A DNA stretch of 64,000 nt, from assembly GCA_964416645.1 (NCBI GenBank), contig CAYQEZ010000003.1:1-64000 (forward strand), given 5' to 3'. Below, piece by piece: positions 51,476 to 59,059 of the stretch. Made by a program: the position numbers and the translations under genes. Source of the DNA: GCA-002282575 sp964416645 (GTDB lineage: Bacteria > Pseudomonadota > Gammaproteobacteria > Thiomicrospirales > Thiomicrospiraceae). The first letter of the stretch is position 1; each line of letters opens with the position of its first letter. Below the pieces are notes generated by a model that saw only the letters and a program-made list of their open reading frames with translations, did not search any database and was not told where the DNA came from.

Positions 51476-52024
51476 TTGCAATCGTTAACAGCTAAGCAAG
51501 AGCGTTGGGTTGGGGTTGCCTGTGTGGATTGGGATAATCCACAATTAGTTGCATCAGGATTTTATCCTGATGATCTACCCGCTGACTGGCATTTAACTTA
51601 TTACGCCAACTATATTATGGCCTGTGTGCTTTCGCCCGAAAAATGGCTAAACGCATCTATAAGTGATATTGCCGATTGGTGCGATCAAACACAAGAAAAT
51701 TTTTGGTTTTATTTGTTGTGTGACTCGGTTGAACAATTTGAGCAAGCTCAGCAGTGTGCTTCAAACTTTCCTAGCAAGATGGCTGGCTGTGTGTTGTCAT
51801 TTAGTATGGATGATGTTTTGGTGAGTGATTGGCCTTTGCTTTGTGTGGGTGCTGAAGTATTCAGTTACGACTATGCACAACTGCGCGAAGCAAAACCCCT
51901 GTTAATGGCTTGGTTGGGCAGTGAGCCTGCGCAATCTCACGCACTGGTGCTGATGTCCGCTTCGAAAGCAGATCAGGTAAAAGCTGTTCAGACGCTGCTT
52001 GAATTGCTGGGAGTGGGTCGATGA
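51476..52024 (+). CDS. Hypothetical protein with a DUF72-like N-terminus
   Basis: A 182-residue protein starting with TTG; GAAGG stands about 6 nt before it, and no in-frame ATG gives a better start. The N-terminal stretch SGFYPDDLPADWHLTYYANY resembles the start of DUF72 TIM-barrel proteins, but the protein is shorter (about 240 or more is usual) and the rest is divergent. Its stop overlaps mlaF by 4 nt, so it is the first gene of the mla transcript. Its role there is unknown. Confidence 0.65.
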   Translation: MQSLTAKQERWVGVACVDWDNPQLVASGFYPDDLPADWHLTYYANYIMACVLSPEKWLNASISDIADWCDQTQENFWFYLLCDSVEQFEQAQQCASNFPSKMAGCVLSFSMDDVLVSDWPLLCVGAEVFSYDYAQLREAKPLLMAWLGSEPAQSHALVLMSASKADQVKAVQTLLELLGVGR

Positions 52025-52824
52025 GTGAAATCATGATCGACATTCAAGATTTAAGTTTTGCGCGAGGTTCGCGTTTGATCTTTGATCAAGTGAGTTTACA
52101 AATACCTCGTGGTAAAGTGACTGCCATTATGGGACCTTCGGGGACGGGTAAAACAACCTTGCTTAAATTAATTGCTGGTCAATTGACTCCGACTCATGGC
52201 AGTGTGTTGGTTGATGGTTTAGATGTTCATCAATTATCGCGGGTTGATTTATTTACGCTGCGTAAGCGCATGGGCATGTTATTTCAGAGTGGTGCTTTAC
52301 TGACGGATTTGTCGGTGTTCGAGAATATTGCTTTGCCTTTGCGAGAGCATACACACTTGCCAGAAGTAGCGATACGTGCTTTGGTGTTGATGAAGTTAGA
52401 GGCGGTCGGTTTGCGCGGTGCAAGTGAACTCATGCCGTCAGAGTTGTCGGGCGGTATGAGCCGTCGAGTGGCATTGGCTAGGGCTGTTGCGCTGGATCCT
52501 CAGATGATCTTTTATGATGAACCCTTTGCTGGACAAGATCCGATAGGGATGGGGGTTTTGGTTCGATTAATTCGTAATTTGAATGATGCGATGGGATTAA
52601 CCAGTGTCGTGGTGACGCATGATGTGGATGAGGTGTTAACGATTGCGGATCATGCCGTTGTGTTATCTGGTGGTAGAGTGATTATGTCTGGTAGCGTCGA
52701 GGCATTACGTGCGTCGCAAGATCCTTGGGTGCATCAATTTATTTATGGTGAGGCAGATGGTCCTGTTGCCTTTCATTACCCAGCACAAGACTATAAACAA
52801 CAATTACTGGCTGGTGTTCAATGA
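52021..52824 (+). CDS. mlaF: Phospholipid transport ABC ATPase MlaF
   Basis: A 267-residue ATPase of the Mla system, which moves phospholipids between outer and inner membranes to keep outer-membrane asymmetry. Walker A is GPSGTGKTTLLK, the signature ELSGGMSRRVALARAVA, and Walker B MIFYDEPFAGQDP. The gene overlaps its neighbours on both sides by 4 bp, giving a tightly coupled operon in the order mlaF, mlaE, mlaD, mlaC, mlaB. Confidence 0.95.
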   Translation: MSEIMIDIQDLSFARGSRLIFDQVSLQIPRGKVTAIMGPSGTGKTTLLKLIAGQLTPTHGSVLVDGLDVHQLSRVDLFTLRKRMGMLFQSGALLTDLSVFENIALPLREHTHLPEVAIRALVLMKLEAVGLRGASELMPSELSGGMSRRVALARAVALDPQMIFYDEPFAGQDPIGMGVLVRLIRNLNDAMGLTSVVVTHDVDEVLTIADHAVVLSGGRVIMSGSVEALRASQDPWVHQFIYGEADGPVAFHYPAQDYKQQLLAGVQ

Positions 52825-53597
52825 GAACACAAATAGAACAAGTCGGTGCGCAATTTATTGCTTTAACAACCAGTTTTGCACAGGGATTTTGGTTTAGTTT
52901 GCAATTGTTATGGGCAGTTCCGAGTGCGTTATTGCGTGTGCGTGAGTGGATGCGTCAGCTTTATTTTGCTGGCGTACTTTCGTTATTGATCATCATGGTT
53001 GCCGGTTTTTTTGTCGGTATGGTGTTGGCATTGCAAGGTTACAATATTCTGGTTTCCTTTAATGCGACTGAGATTGTCGGTCAAATGGTGGCATTGAGTT
53101 TATTGCGTGAGCTGGGCCCTGTTGTTGCTGCGTTGTTATTTGCTGGTCGAGCGGGCTCCGCACTAACGGCAGAGTTGGGTTTGATGAAGTCAACAGAGCA
53201 ATTGTCTGCGCTAGAAATGATGGGGTTAGATCCGGTAAAACGTATCTTTGCGCCTCGTTTTATTGCTGTTTTGTTAGCCTTGCCCATGTTGGCTATGTTA
53301 TTCAGTGTGATGGGTATTTTGGGAGGTTACTTGGTCGCTGTGCCAGGCTTGAGCGTTGATGATGGTGCCTTTTGGGCGCAGATTCAGGCATCGGTTAGTT
53401 GGGATGAAGACGTTATGAATAGCATCATTAAGTCGTTAGTGTTTGCTGTGACGATTGCTTTAGTGGCTTTATTTCAAGGTGTCCAAGCCATGCCTACGGC
53501 GGAAGGTGTGAGTCGAGCTACCACCAATACCGTAGTTCATAGTTCCCTGTTGGTATTGGGCTTAGATTTCGTGCTAACGGCATTAATGTTTAATTAA
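52821..53597 (+). CDS. mlaE: Phospholipid transport permease MlaE
   Basis: A 258-residue membrane protein with about five to six helices, of the MlaE permease family. RELGPVVAALLFAGRAGSAL and TAELGLMKSTEQLSALEMMG are near-invariant in the family. It dimerizes and pairs with MlaF, MlaB and an MlaD ring. It overlaps mlaF by 4 bp and is followed by mlaD 3 nt later. Confidence 0.95.
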   Translation: MRTQIEQVGAQFIALTTSFAQGFWFSLQLLWAVPSALLRVREWMRQLYFAGVLSLLIIMVAGFFVGMVLALQGYNILVSFNATEIVGQMVALSLLRELGPVVAALLFAGRAGSALTAELGLMKSTEQLSALEMMGLDPVKRIFAPRFIAVLLALPMLAMLFSVMGILGGYLVAVPGLSVDDGAFWAQIQASVSWDEDVMNSIIKSLVFAVTIALVALFQGVQAMPTAEGVSRATTNTVVHSSLLVLGLDFVLTALMFN

Positions 53598-53600
53598 GGG

Positions 53601-54083
53601 ATGATGCGCAGCATGCAAGCAACAAAAAAAATGGAATTTTGGGTTGGACTGATGGTGTTAATCACACTACTGGCAACCTTATTTATGGCGTTAAAGGTAA
53701 GTAACTTTGGTCAGATGGCAGGATTGCAAGAGACAAATAGTTATCGGGTAACGGCTCACTTCACCGATATTGGCGGTTTAAAGCCACGTGCCAAAGTATC
53801 AATGGGTGGTGTTGTGATTGGCCGGGTCAATCATATTCAGTTAGATCCAACGACCTTTAAAGCGGTAGTTCATATTGACATGGACAGTCGTTTTTCACAT
53901 ATTCCAGCTGATTCTTCGGCCAGTATTCTCACTTCGGGTTTGTTGGGTGATCAGTACATTGGCATTGAACCTGGAGGCGATGAAGAAAATTTACGGGAGG
54001 GTAGTGTGATTACCTTTACTCAGCCAGCGATGGTTTTGGAGAAACTGATTGGTCAGTTTTTGGTTAAGCTTTCTGAAAAATAA
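53601..54083 (+). CDS. mlaD: MCE-domain phospholipid transport protein MlaD
   Basis: A 160-residue protein with one N-terminal membrane helix (about 12-31) and a single MCE domain (about 42-120, with HFTDIGGLKPRAKVSMGGVV). MlaD forms a hexameric ring on the periplasmic side of MlaE and guides lipids. LTSGLLGDQYIGIEPGG is typical. The C-terminal tail is short, as in E. coli. Confidence 0.94.
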   Translation: MMRSMQATKKMEFWVGLMVLITLLATLFMALKVSNFGQMAGLQETNSYRVTAHFTDIGGLKPRAKVSMGGVVIGRVNHIQLDPTTFKAVVHIDMDSRFSHIPADSSASILTSGLLGDQYIGIEPGGDEENLREGSVITFTQPAMVLEKLIGQFLVKLSEK

Positions 54084-54724
54084 TGAGTGTTTTTAAGGTG
54101 GGTTTTAGCGTAATGAAAATCGTATTGAATGCTTTGATGCTGATGGTGAGTTTTGTATGGATGTCGGTTGCTGCTGCAACGATTGCAGAAAAAGATCCAG
54201 TATTACAAGCAAAAAAAGTGGCCGATCAGCTTATTGCTCGTATTGATCAAGAGCGTAAACAGTTAGAAAACGATACGAATCGTGTCAATCAAATGGCAAA
54301 TGAGCTGGTTTTCCCTTACGTTGATGTCACTAAAATGGCGCGTTTTGTTATGGGTGCGAGTTGGCGTAGTGCGTCTGCTGAACAACAGCAAAACTTCATT
54401 GATTTATTTAAGAAAATTTTACTCAATAGTTATGCAAGAAGTTTCTTAAAGTTACAAATTGATCGTGTCGATTTTGCTGCTAGCCGTCCTGGTGCGAGTG
54501 GTAAAGATGTCGAAATTCCTGCTACGGTTATTGAGAAATCAGGTAATGCGGTGCCAGTTATTTTCCGTTTGTTCCCTGCTGGCGATACGTGGAAAATTTA
54601 TGATGTTGAAATTCAAGGTGTTAGTTTGTTGTTGAACTATCGTAGCGTGTACGCCAATGACATTGATCAAAAAGGCTTGCCAGCGGTACTAGAACAAATG
54701 CGAGTACAGGCCAATGCACTCTAA
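54083..54724 (+). CDS. mlaC: Periplasmic phospholipid carrier MlaC
   Basis: A 213-residue (or 203 if the ATG at 54113 is used) exported protein with a signal peptide ending near SVAAA. MlaC shuttles phospholipid between the outer-membrane MlaA complex and the inner-membrane transporter. VFPYVDVTKMARFVMGASWR and the C-terminal WKIYDVEIQGVSLLLNYRS are the conserved Tol_Tol_Ttg2 parts. The first ATG overlaps the mlaD stop (TAATG). Confidence 0.93.
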   Translation: MSVFKVGFSVMKIVLNALMLMVSFVWMSVAAATIAEKDPVLQAKKVADQLIARIDQERKQLENDTNRVNQMANELVFPYVDVTKMARFVMGASWRSASAEQQQNFIDLFKKILLNSYARSFLKLQIDRVDFAASRPGASGKDVEIPATVIEKSGNAVPVIFRLFPAGDTWKIYDVEIQGVSLLLNYRSVYANDIDQKGLPAVLEQMRVQANAL

Positions 54725-55007
54725 TGCACTTTGGCATCAACAGGATGATTGTTTGTTTTTTCAGGGTCGTTGGACGCATGAGTCGGTTTCGGCAGTTTGG
54801 CAACAACTACCAAAACGCGGTGTTGTGAGGGTCGATGTTGCGGATGTGCTGCAATTTGATAGTGCTTTTTTGACATTGATATTGCAGTTGGCACCTTCGA
54901 CGCAGCAGTTATTGATTGTTCGTGGTGCTAATACAGCGATGCTTTCTTTATTGAATTTGTATAATTTAACCTCACTATTGACCATAGAAGCTAACGATTA
55001 TGAATAG
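54714..55007 (+). CDS. mlaB: STAS-domain protein MlaB
   Basis: A 97-residue STAS-domain protein that binds MlaF and is needed for transporter stability. VDVADVLQFDSAFLTLILQL holds the conserved Asp-Ser pair of the STAS loop. It overlaps mlaC by 11 bp and the next ABC ATPase gene by 8 bp. Identity is low in this family, so position and size carry part of the assignment. Confidence 0.85.
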   Translation: MHSNALWHQQDDCLFFQGRWTHESVSAVWQQLPKRGVVRVDVADVLQFDSAFLTLILQLAPSTQQLLIVRGANTAMLSLLNLYNLTSLLTIEANDYE

Positions 55008-55929
55008 TCAACCTGCTGTATCAGCGATAGAAATTTGCGATATCGTTAAGTCTTATCGAGATGTTGCGGCGCTCAAATCAGTCAGCTTATCGATTCCTCA
55101 GGGTAGTTTTTTTGCCTTACTGGGACCTAATGGTGCGGGCAAGTCGACATTAATTAGCATTATTGCTGGATTAGTCAAAGCAGATGCTGGGCATGTGAGC
55201 ATTATGGGTCACGATGTGGTTGGTGATTATGCTGATGCGCGTCGTATGATTGGGCTGGTACCACAAGAGTTAATTGATGAGCCTTTTTTTGCTATTCAAG
55301 ATCTGCTACGTATTCAAGCAGGTTATTTTGGATTTGGCCAAGAGCAATGGCCATGGATCGACGAGTTGCTTCACAATTTAGGTCTATGGGATAAGCGCAA
55401 GGAAACGATGCCTAGTTTATCGGGCGGTATGAAGCGACGCGTGCTGATTGCTTTGGCATTGGTTCATCAGCCTAAAGTATTGGTATTGGATGAACCCACT
55501 GCTGGAGTTGATATTGAATTGAGATTGGGTTTATGGACTTTTATTCGTCAGCTACATGCACAGGGTATGACGATTATTTTGACAACCCATTATTTAGAAG
55601 AAGCTGAACAGTTATGTGAGCAGATTGCCATTCTGCGCGAAGGTCAGTTGCTCGCTTTGTCATCAACACAGGCTTTATTAGCTGCGCATCCTTGGGAGTA
55701 TATTGAAGTAACTCTGCAAGGTGAAAATACAGTGTTACCGGAAGCCTTGCAGGTTAGTGTTCATCGCCAGCAAGCCAATAAGTGGGTGTTGCGATTACCG
55801 CGTGGTATGGTGCGCACTGAGCTGGTTGCTAAGTTACAGCAAGCTGGATGTTTATTAAGTGAAATGCGTTCGATCGAAGCCAGTTTAGAAGATGTTTTTC
55901 GCGCCATGACGAGCAAGGATTTGTTATGA
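55000..55929 (+). CDS. yadG: ABC-2 type transporter ATPase (YadG-like)
   Basis: A 309-residue ATPase. Walker A is GPNGAGKSTLISII, the signature LSGGMKRRVLIALAL, and Walker B VLVLDEPTAGVDIE. The C-terminal 80 residues are the usual accessory region of ABC-2 ATPases. It overlaps mlaB by 8 bp and the permease by 4 bp, so it is in the mla transcript. YadGH-type exporters have no firm substrate; placement suggests a link to the envelope. Confidence 0.84.
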   Translation: MNSQPAVSAIEICDIVKSYRDVAALKSVSLSIPQGSFFALLGPNGAGKSTLISIIAGLVKADAGHVSIMGHDVVGDYADARRMIGLVPQELIDEPFFAIQDLLRIQAGYFGFGQEQWPWIDELLHNLGLWDKRKETMPSLSGGMKRRVLIALALVHQPKVLVLDEPTAGVDIELRLGLWTFIRQLHAQGMTIILTTHYLEEAEQLCEQIAILREGQLLALSSTQALLAAHPWEYIEVTLQGENTVLPEALQVSVHRQQANKWVLRLPRGMVRTELVAKLQQAGCLLSEMRSIEASLEDVFRAMTSKDLL

Positions 55930-56693
55930 TAACCAATTATCGTGGCTTTATGACGCTATGTCGTAAGGAAGTTCAGCGATTTTTGAGTGTGTCTGTGCAA
56001 ACAGTTTTTGCACCATTGGTATCTACTTTATTGTATTTGCTCATTTTTGGTCAGGTTATGCCAGAAGGTGCTTCGGGTTTTGATGCGCTGTCCTATCATC
56101 AATTCTTATTGCCAGGATTGATCATGATGGCGATGCTACAGAATGCATTTTCGAATAGTTCATCCAGTTTGATTCAATCGAAAATGTATCGAAATTTGGA
56201 TTTATTATTACTGAGTCCTTTGTCGCCTTTGGCTATTTTTTTGGCTTTTGTGGTAGGTGCTGTGGTACGTGGACTGATGGTGGGAATTGCTATTGCTGTG
56301 GTAGCGAGTTTTTGGGTACCGATGCCTGTGATTCATCTGGCTTGGGTAATCGTGTTTGCGCTACTAACAACGATGGTTTTGGGGGCATTAGGGTTTTTGG
56401 CGGGCTTGTGGGCAGATAAATATGATAAATTGGCTGCCTTTCAAAACTTTGTTATTTTGCCACTGACTTTTTTAAGTGGTGTGTTTTATTCCGTTGCTAT
56501 TTTGCCGCCTTTTTGGCAAACAGCGACTTGGTTGAACCCTTTTTTCTACATGGTAGATGGGTTTCGTTATGGGGTGTTGGGGGTATCAGATGTATCCCCA
56601 TGGCTGAGTTTGGCTGTTACTTTTGGATTTATGTTGGTGCTGTCGATGGTGACAGTGAGCTTATTAGCAAGAGGTTGGAAAACTCGTCGTTAA
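55926..56693 (+). CDS. yadH: ABC-2 type transporter permease (YadH-like)
   Basis: A 255-residue membrane protein with six predicted helices, of the ABC-2 membrane family. LPLTFLSGVFYSVAILPPFW and NPFFYMVDGFRYG are the conserved C-terminal stretch. With the ATPase upstream it would form a homodimeric exporter. It is the last gene before a 220-bp gap. Substrate unknown. Confidence 0.85.
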   Translation: MITNYRGFMTLCRKEVQRFLSVSVQTVFAPLVSTLLYLLIFGQVMPEGASGFDALSYHQFLLPGLIMMAMLQNAFSNSSSSLIQSKMYRNLDLLLLSPLSPLAIFLAFVVGAVVRGLMVGIAIAVVASFWVPMPVIHLAWVIVFALLTTMVLGALGFLAGLWADKYDKLAAFQNFVILPLTFLSGVFYSVAILPPFWQTATWLNPFFYMVDGFRYGVLGVSDVSPWLSLAVTFGFMLVLSMVTVSLLARGWKTRR

Positions 56694-56744
56694 ACTGAGT
56701 TACGAGACGTTATTGCCTTGAAGACGATAGGTCTAAGCGTATTA

Positions 56745-56787
56745 AAAAATATAGGGATGGGGGTTCTGGAGGAAGAGTTGTATTTTG
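56745..56787 (-). repeat. Dispersed intergenic repeat, copy C (diverged, reverse)
   Basis: Read in reverse, it resembles copies A and B: the plus strand has GGGTTCTGGAGGAAGAGTTG where copy B inverted has GGTCTGGAGGAAGGGGTTAC. The match is imperfect and the homology is tentative. Confidence 0.35.
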
Positions 56788-56804
56788 TTAGTATTATAAC
56801 TAAC
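56787..56804. repeat. Inverted repeat upstream of ibaG
   Basis: GTTAGT (56787-56792) and ACTAAC (56799-56804) are exact inverted copies with six AT bases between. It lies over 100 nt before ibaG and may be a regulator site. Confidence 0.35.
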
Positions 56805-56913
56805 GGATTTTAAATCTTTTTACCAGACAAAAAATAAATAAGGGCGTCTGAAAACAGCGAAGCGAGGTTTTTAGATGTTCCCGTTAGTCAAATTTGAGAG
56901 AGTAGAAGCGTTT

Positions 56914-57147
56914 ATGACCGAAAACGAAGTTGTTGCTAGAATTACATCAGCCTTACCTGATGCTTCAGTCGAGGTATCTGGTGCTGATTGCCATTTAACC
57001 TTAACGATTGTCAGCGATGCGTTTGCTGGTAAGGCGTTACTGGCTCGCCATCGCTCTATTCAAGCTTTGTTTAAAGATGAATTGGCTTCTGGTGAGTTGC
57101 ATGCCTTATCATTCGTTACCAAAACGCCAACAGAGGCAGCCGCTTAA
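56914..57147 (+). CDS. ibaG: BolA-family protein IbaG
   Basis: A 77-residue BolA-like protein. IbaG/BolA proteins bind monothiol glutaredoxin and iron-sulfur clusters and influence acid stress and envelope shape. The core HRSIQALFKDELASGELHAL is conserved, including a His likely to bind the cluster. I chose the ATG at 56914, since the extra 13 residues of an upstream in-frame ATG do not fit the family. The murA ATG overlaps its stop (TAATG). Confidence 0.88.
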   Translation: MTENEVVARITSALPDASVEVSGADCHLTLTIVSDAFAGKALLARHRSIQALFKDELASGELHALSFVTKTPTEAAA

Positions 57148-58406
57148 TGGATCAATTGCAAATACAGGGCGGCATTCCTTTATCTGGTGAGCTTGAAATT
57201 TCTGGCGCTAAAAATGCGGTACTTCCTATTATTGTTGGGGCTTTATTAGCAGACTCTCTGGTAACCTTGACCAATATTCCTCATCTGCGCGATGTTACGA
57301 CCTCTATCGAATTATTGGCAACAATGGGGGCAGCTATTACGGTGGATGAGCGCTTATCCTTAGAAATTGATCCCAGAACGATCGACCGTTTTGAAGTGCC
57401 TTATGAATTGGTCAAAACCATGCGCGCTTCGATTTTGGTCTTAGGTCCATTGTTGAGTAAATATGGAGAGGCTCGCGTTTCCTTGCCGGGTGGTTGTGCG
57501 ATTGGTTCTCGTCCAGTCAATATTCACTTGGATGGGTTGCGTGCTATGGGTGCAGACATTCGGGTCGAAAAAGGGTTTATTGTTGCACGTGCAGACCGTT
57601 TGCAGGGAGCACATATTTACATGGATGTGGTTACCGTTACGGGTACAGAAAACCTATTGATGGCTGCTGTGCTCGCTAAAGGGGTAACAGTTCTGGAGAA
57701 CGCAGCTCGTGAACCTGAGGTGAATGACTTAGCCAATTTCTTAAATGCGATGGGTGCACAAATTGAAGGTATTGGCAGTTCGACTTTACGTATTACAGGG
57801 GTTGAAAAGCTGCATGGTGTGAGCTATCGCGTGATTCCAGATCGTATCGAAGCGGGAACTTATTTAGCGGCAGCGGTTGTTACACAGGGAGATGTAACGA
57901 TTCGTCGGGTTGATCCGGCACATCTAGAGTCGGTGTTAATTAAATTTGAAGAAAGTGGTGCCATGTTAGATGTCGGGGATGATTGGATTCGTTGTGATAT
58001 GCGTGGTCGAACCATTAAACCAGTTAACATTGTGACCATGCCTTATCCCGCTTTTCCGACAGACATGCAAGCACAATTTTTGGTTATGAATACCTTAGCT
58101 AAAGGCGTTGCTCATGTTAAAGAAACGATTTTTGAAAACCGTTTTATGCATGTGCCCGAATTAATACGTATGGGAGCTAATATCAGTATTGATGGTAATG
58201 TGGCCATTACCCAAGGAGTAGACAGGTTGGTTGGTGCTCAAGTCATGGCAACAGATTTGCGTGCTTCAGCTTCTCTTATTTTGGCAGGGCTTGCTGCCGA
58301 AGGTGAAACCATTATTAATCGTGTGTATCATATCGACCGTGGTTATGAACGCATTGAAGAAAAATTGAGTCGCGTTGGTGCAAATATTCAACGCTTGGCT
58401 AGTTAA
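57147..58406 (+). CDS. murA: UDP-N-acetylglucosamine 1-carboxyvinyltransferase
   Basis: A 419-residue enzyme for the first committed step of peptidoglycan synthesis, adding enolpyruvate to UDP-GlcNAc. The N-terminus GELEISGAKNAVLPIIVGAL, the active-site loop LPGGCAIGSRPVN with C117 (the fosfomycin target; Asp here would give resistance), and FPTDMQAQF are present. So the enzyme is expected to be fosfomycin-sensitive. The order ibaG-murA-hisG is the Pseudomonas-type arrangement. Confidence 0.97.
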   Translation: MDQLQIQGGIPLSGELEISGAKNAVLPIIVGALLADSLVTLTNIPHLRDVTTSIELLATMGAAITVDERLSLEIDPRTIDRFEVPYELVKTMRASILVLGPLLSKYGEARVSLPGGCAIGSRPVNIHLDGLRAMGADIRVEKGFIVARADRLQGAHIYMDVVTVTGTENLLMAAVLAKGVTVLENAAREPEVNDLANFLNAMGAQIEGIGSSTLRITGVEKLHGVSYRVIPDRIEAGTYLAAAVVTQGDVTIRRVDPAHLESVLIKFEESGAMLDVGDDWIRCDMRGRTIKPVNIVTMPYPAFPTDMQAQFLVMNTLAKGVAHVKETIFENRFMHVPELIRMGANISIDGNVAITQGVDRLVGAQVMATDLRASASLILAGLAAEGETIINRVYHIDRGYERIEEKLSRVGANIQRLAS

Positions 58407-58421
58407 CAAGGAACTAACTGA

Positions 58422-59057
58422 ATGATTACGCTTGCTTTATCGAAAGGTCGAATTTTAAAAGATACCTTGCCCTTGCTGGCTAAGTTGGGCATTGTCCCTA
58501 GCGAAGACCTAGATAAAACCCGTAAACTCATTATTCCAACCACTCGAGATGATGTGCAATTGTTGGTGGTGCGTGCTACCGATGTTCCTGTTTATGTTGC
58601 ACATGGTGGTGCAGACATGGGGGTGGTCGGTAAGGACGTACTGATGGAGCAGGGTGGTGATAACCAATTTGAATTGTTGGATTTAGCCATTGCGCGTTGC
58701 AAACTGATGGTGGCTGCGCCAGTTAATCATCAACGTCAATCACATCGCTTGCGTGTCGCAACTAAGTATGTCAATGTGGCACAGGATTATTTTGCCAGTA
58801 AAGGCGAACAAGTTGATTTAATTAAACTTTATGGATCAATGGAGCTTGCGCCTTTAGTGGGTATGGCGGATTGCATTGTTGACTTGGTTGATACAGGTAA
58901 TACGCTTAAAGCGAACGGCCTTGAACCAATCGAGCATATTGTCGATATCAGCTCGCGCTTGGTGGTGAATAGCATGGCTTACAAGCGTCAGTATGCTGAG
59001 ATTCAAGCAATGGTGGATGCTTTAGCCGTTAGCGTTGCGCAGATGAATAAGGAGTAA
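58422..59057 (+). CDS. hisG: ATP phosphoribosyltransferase, short form HisG
   Basis: A 211-residue catalytic subunit for the first step of histidine synthesis, joining ATP and PRPP. It starts MITLALSKGRILKDTLPLL and has the PRPP-binding VDLVDTGNTLKANGL. It lacks the C-terminal regulatory domain of the 299-residue E. coli enzyme, so it belongs to the short form that needs HisZ as regulatory partner. hisZ is not in the window. hisD follows 2 nt later. Confidence 0.95.
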   Translation: MITLALSKGRILKDTLPLLAKLGIVPSEDLDKTRKLIIPTTRDDVQLLVVRATDVPVYVAHGGADMGVVGKDVLMEQGGDNQFELLDLAIARCKLMVAAPVNHQRQSHRLRVATKYVNVAQDYFASKGEQVDLIKLYGSMELAPLVGMADCIVDLVDTGNTLKANGLEPIEHIVDISSRLVVNSMAYKRQYAEIQAMVDALAVSVAQMNKE

Positions 59058-59059
59058 GT

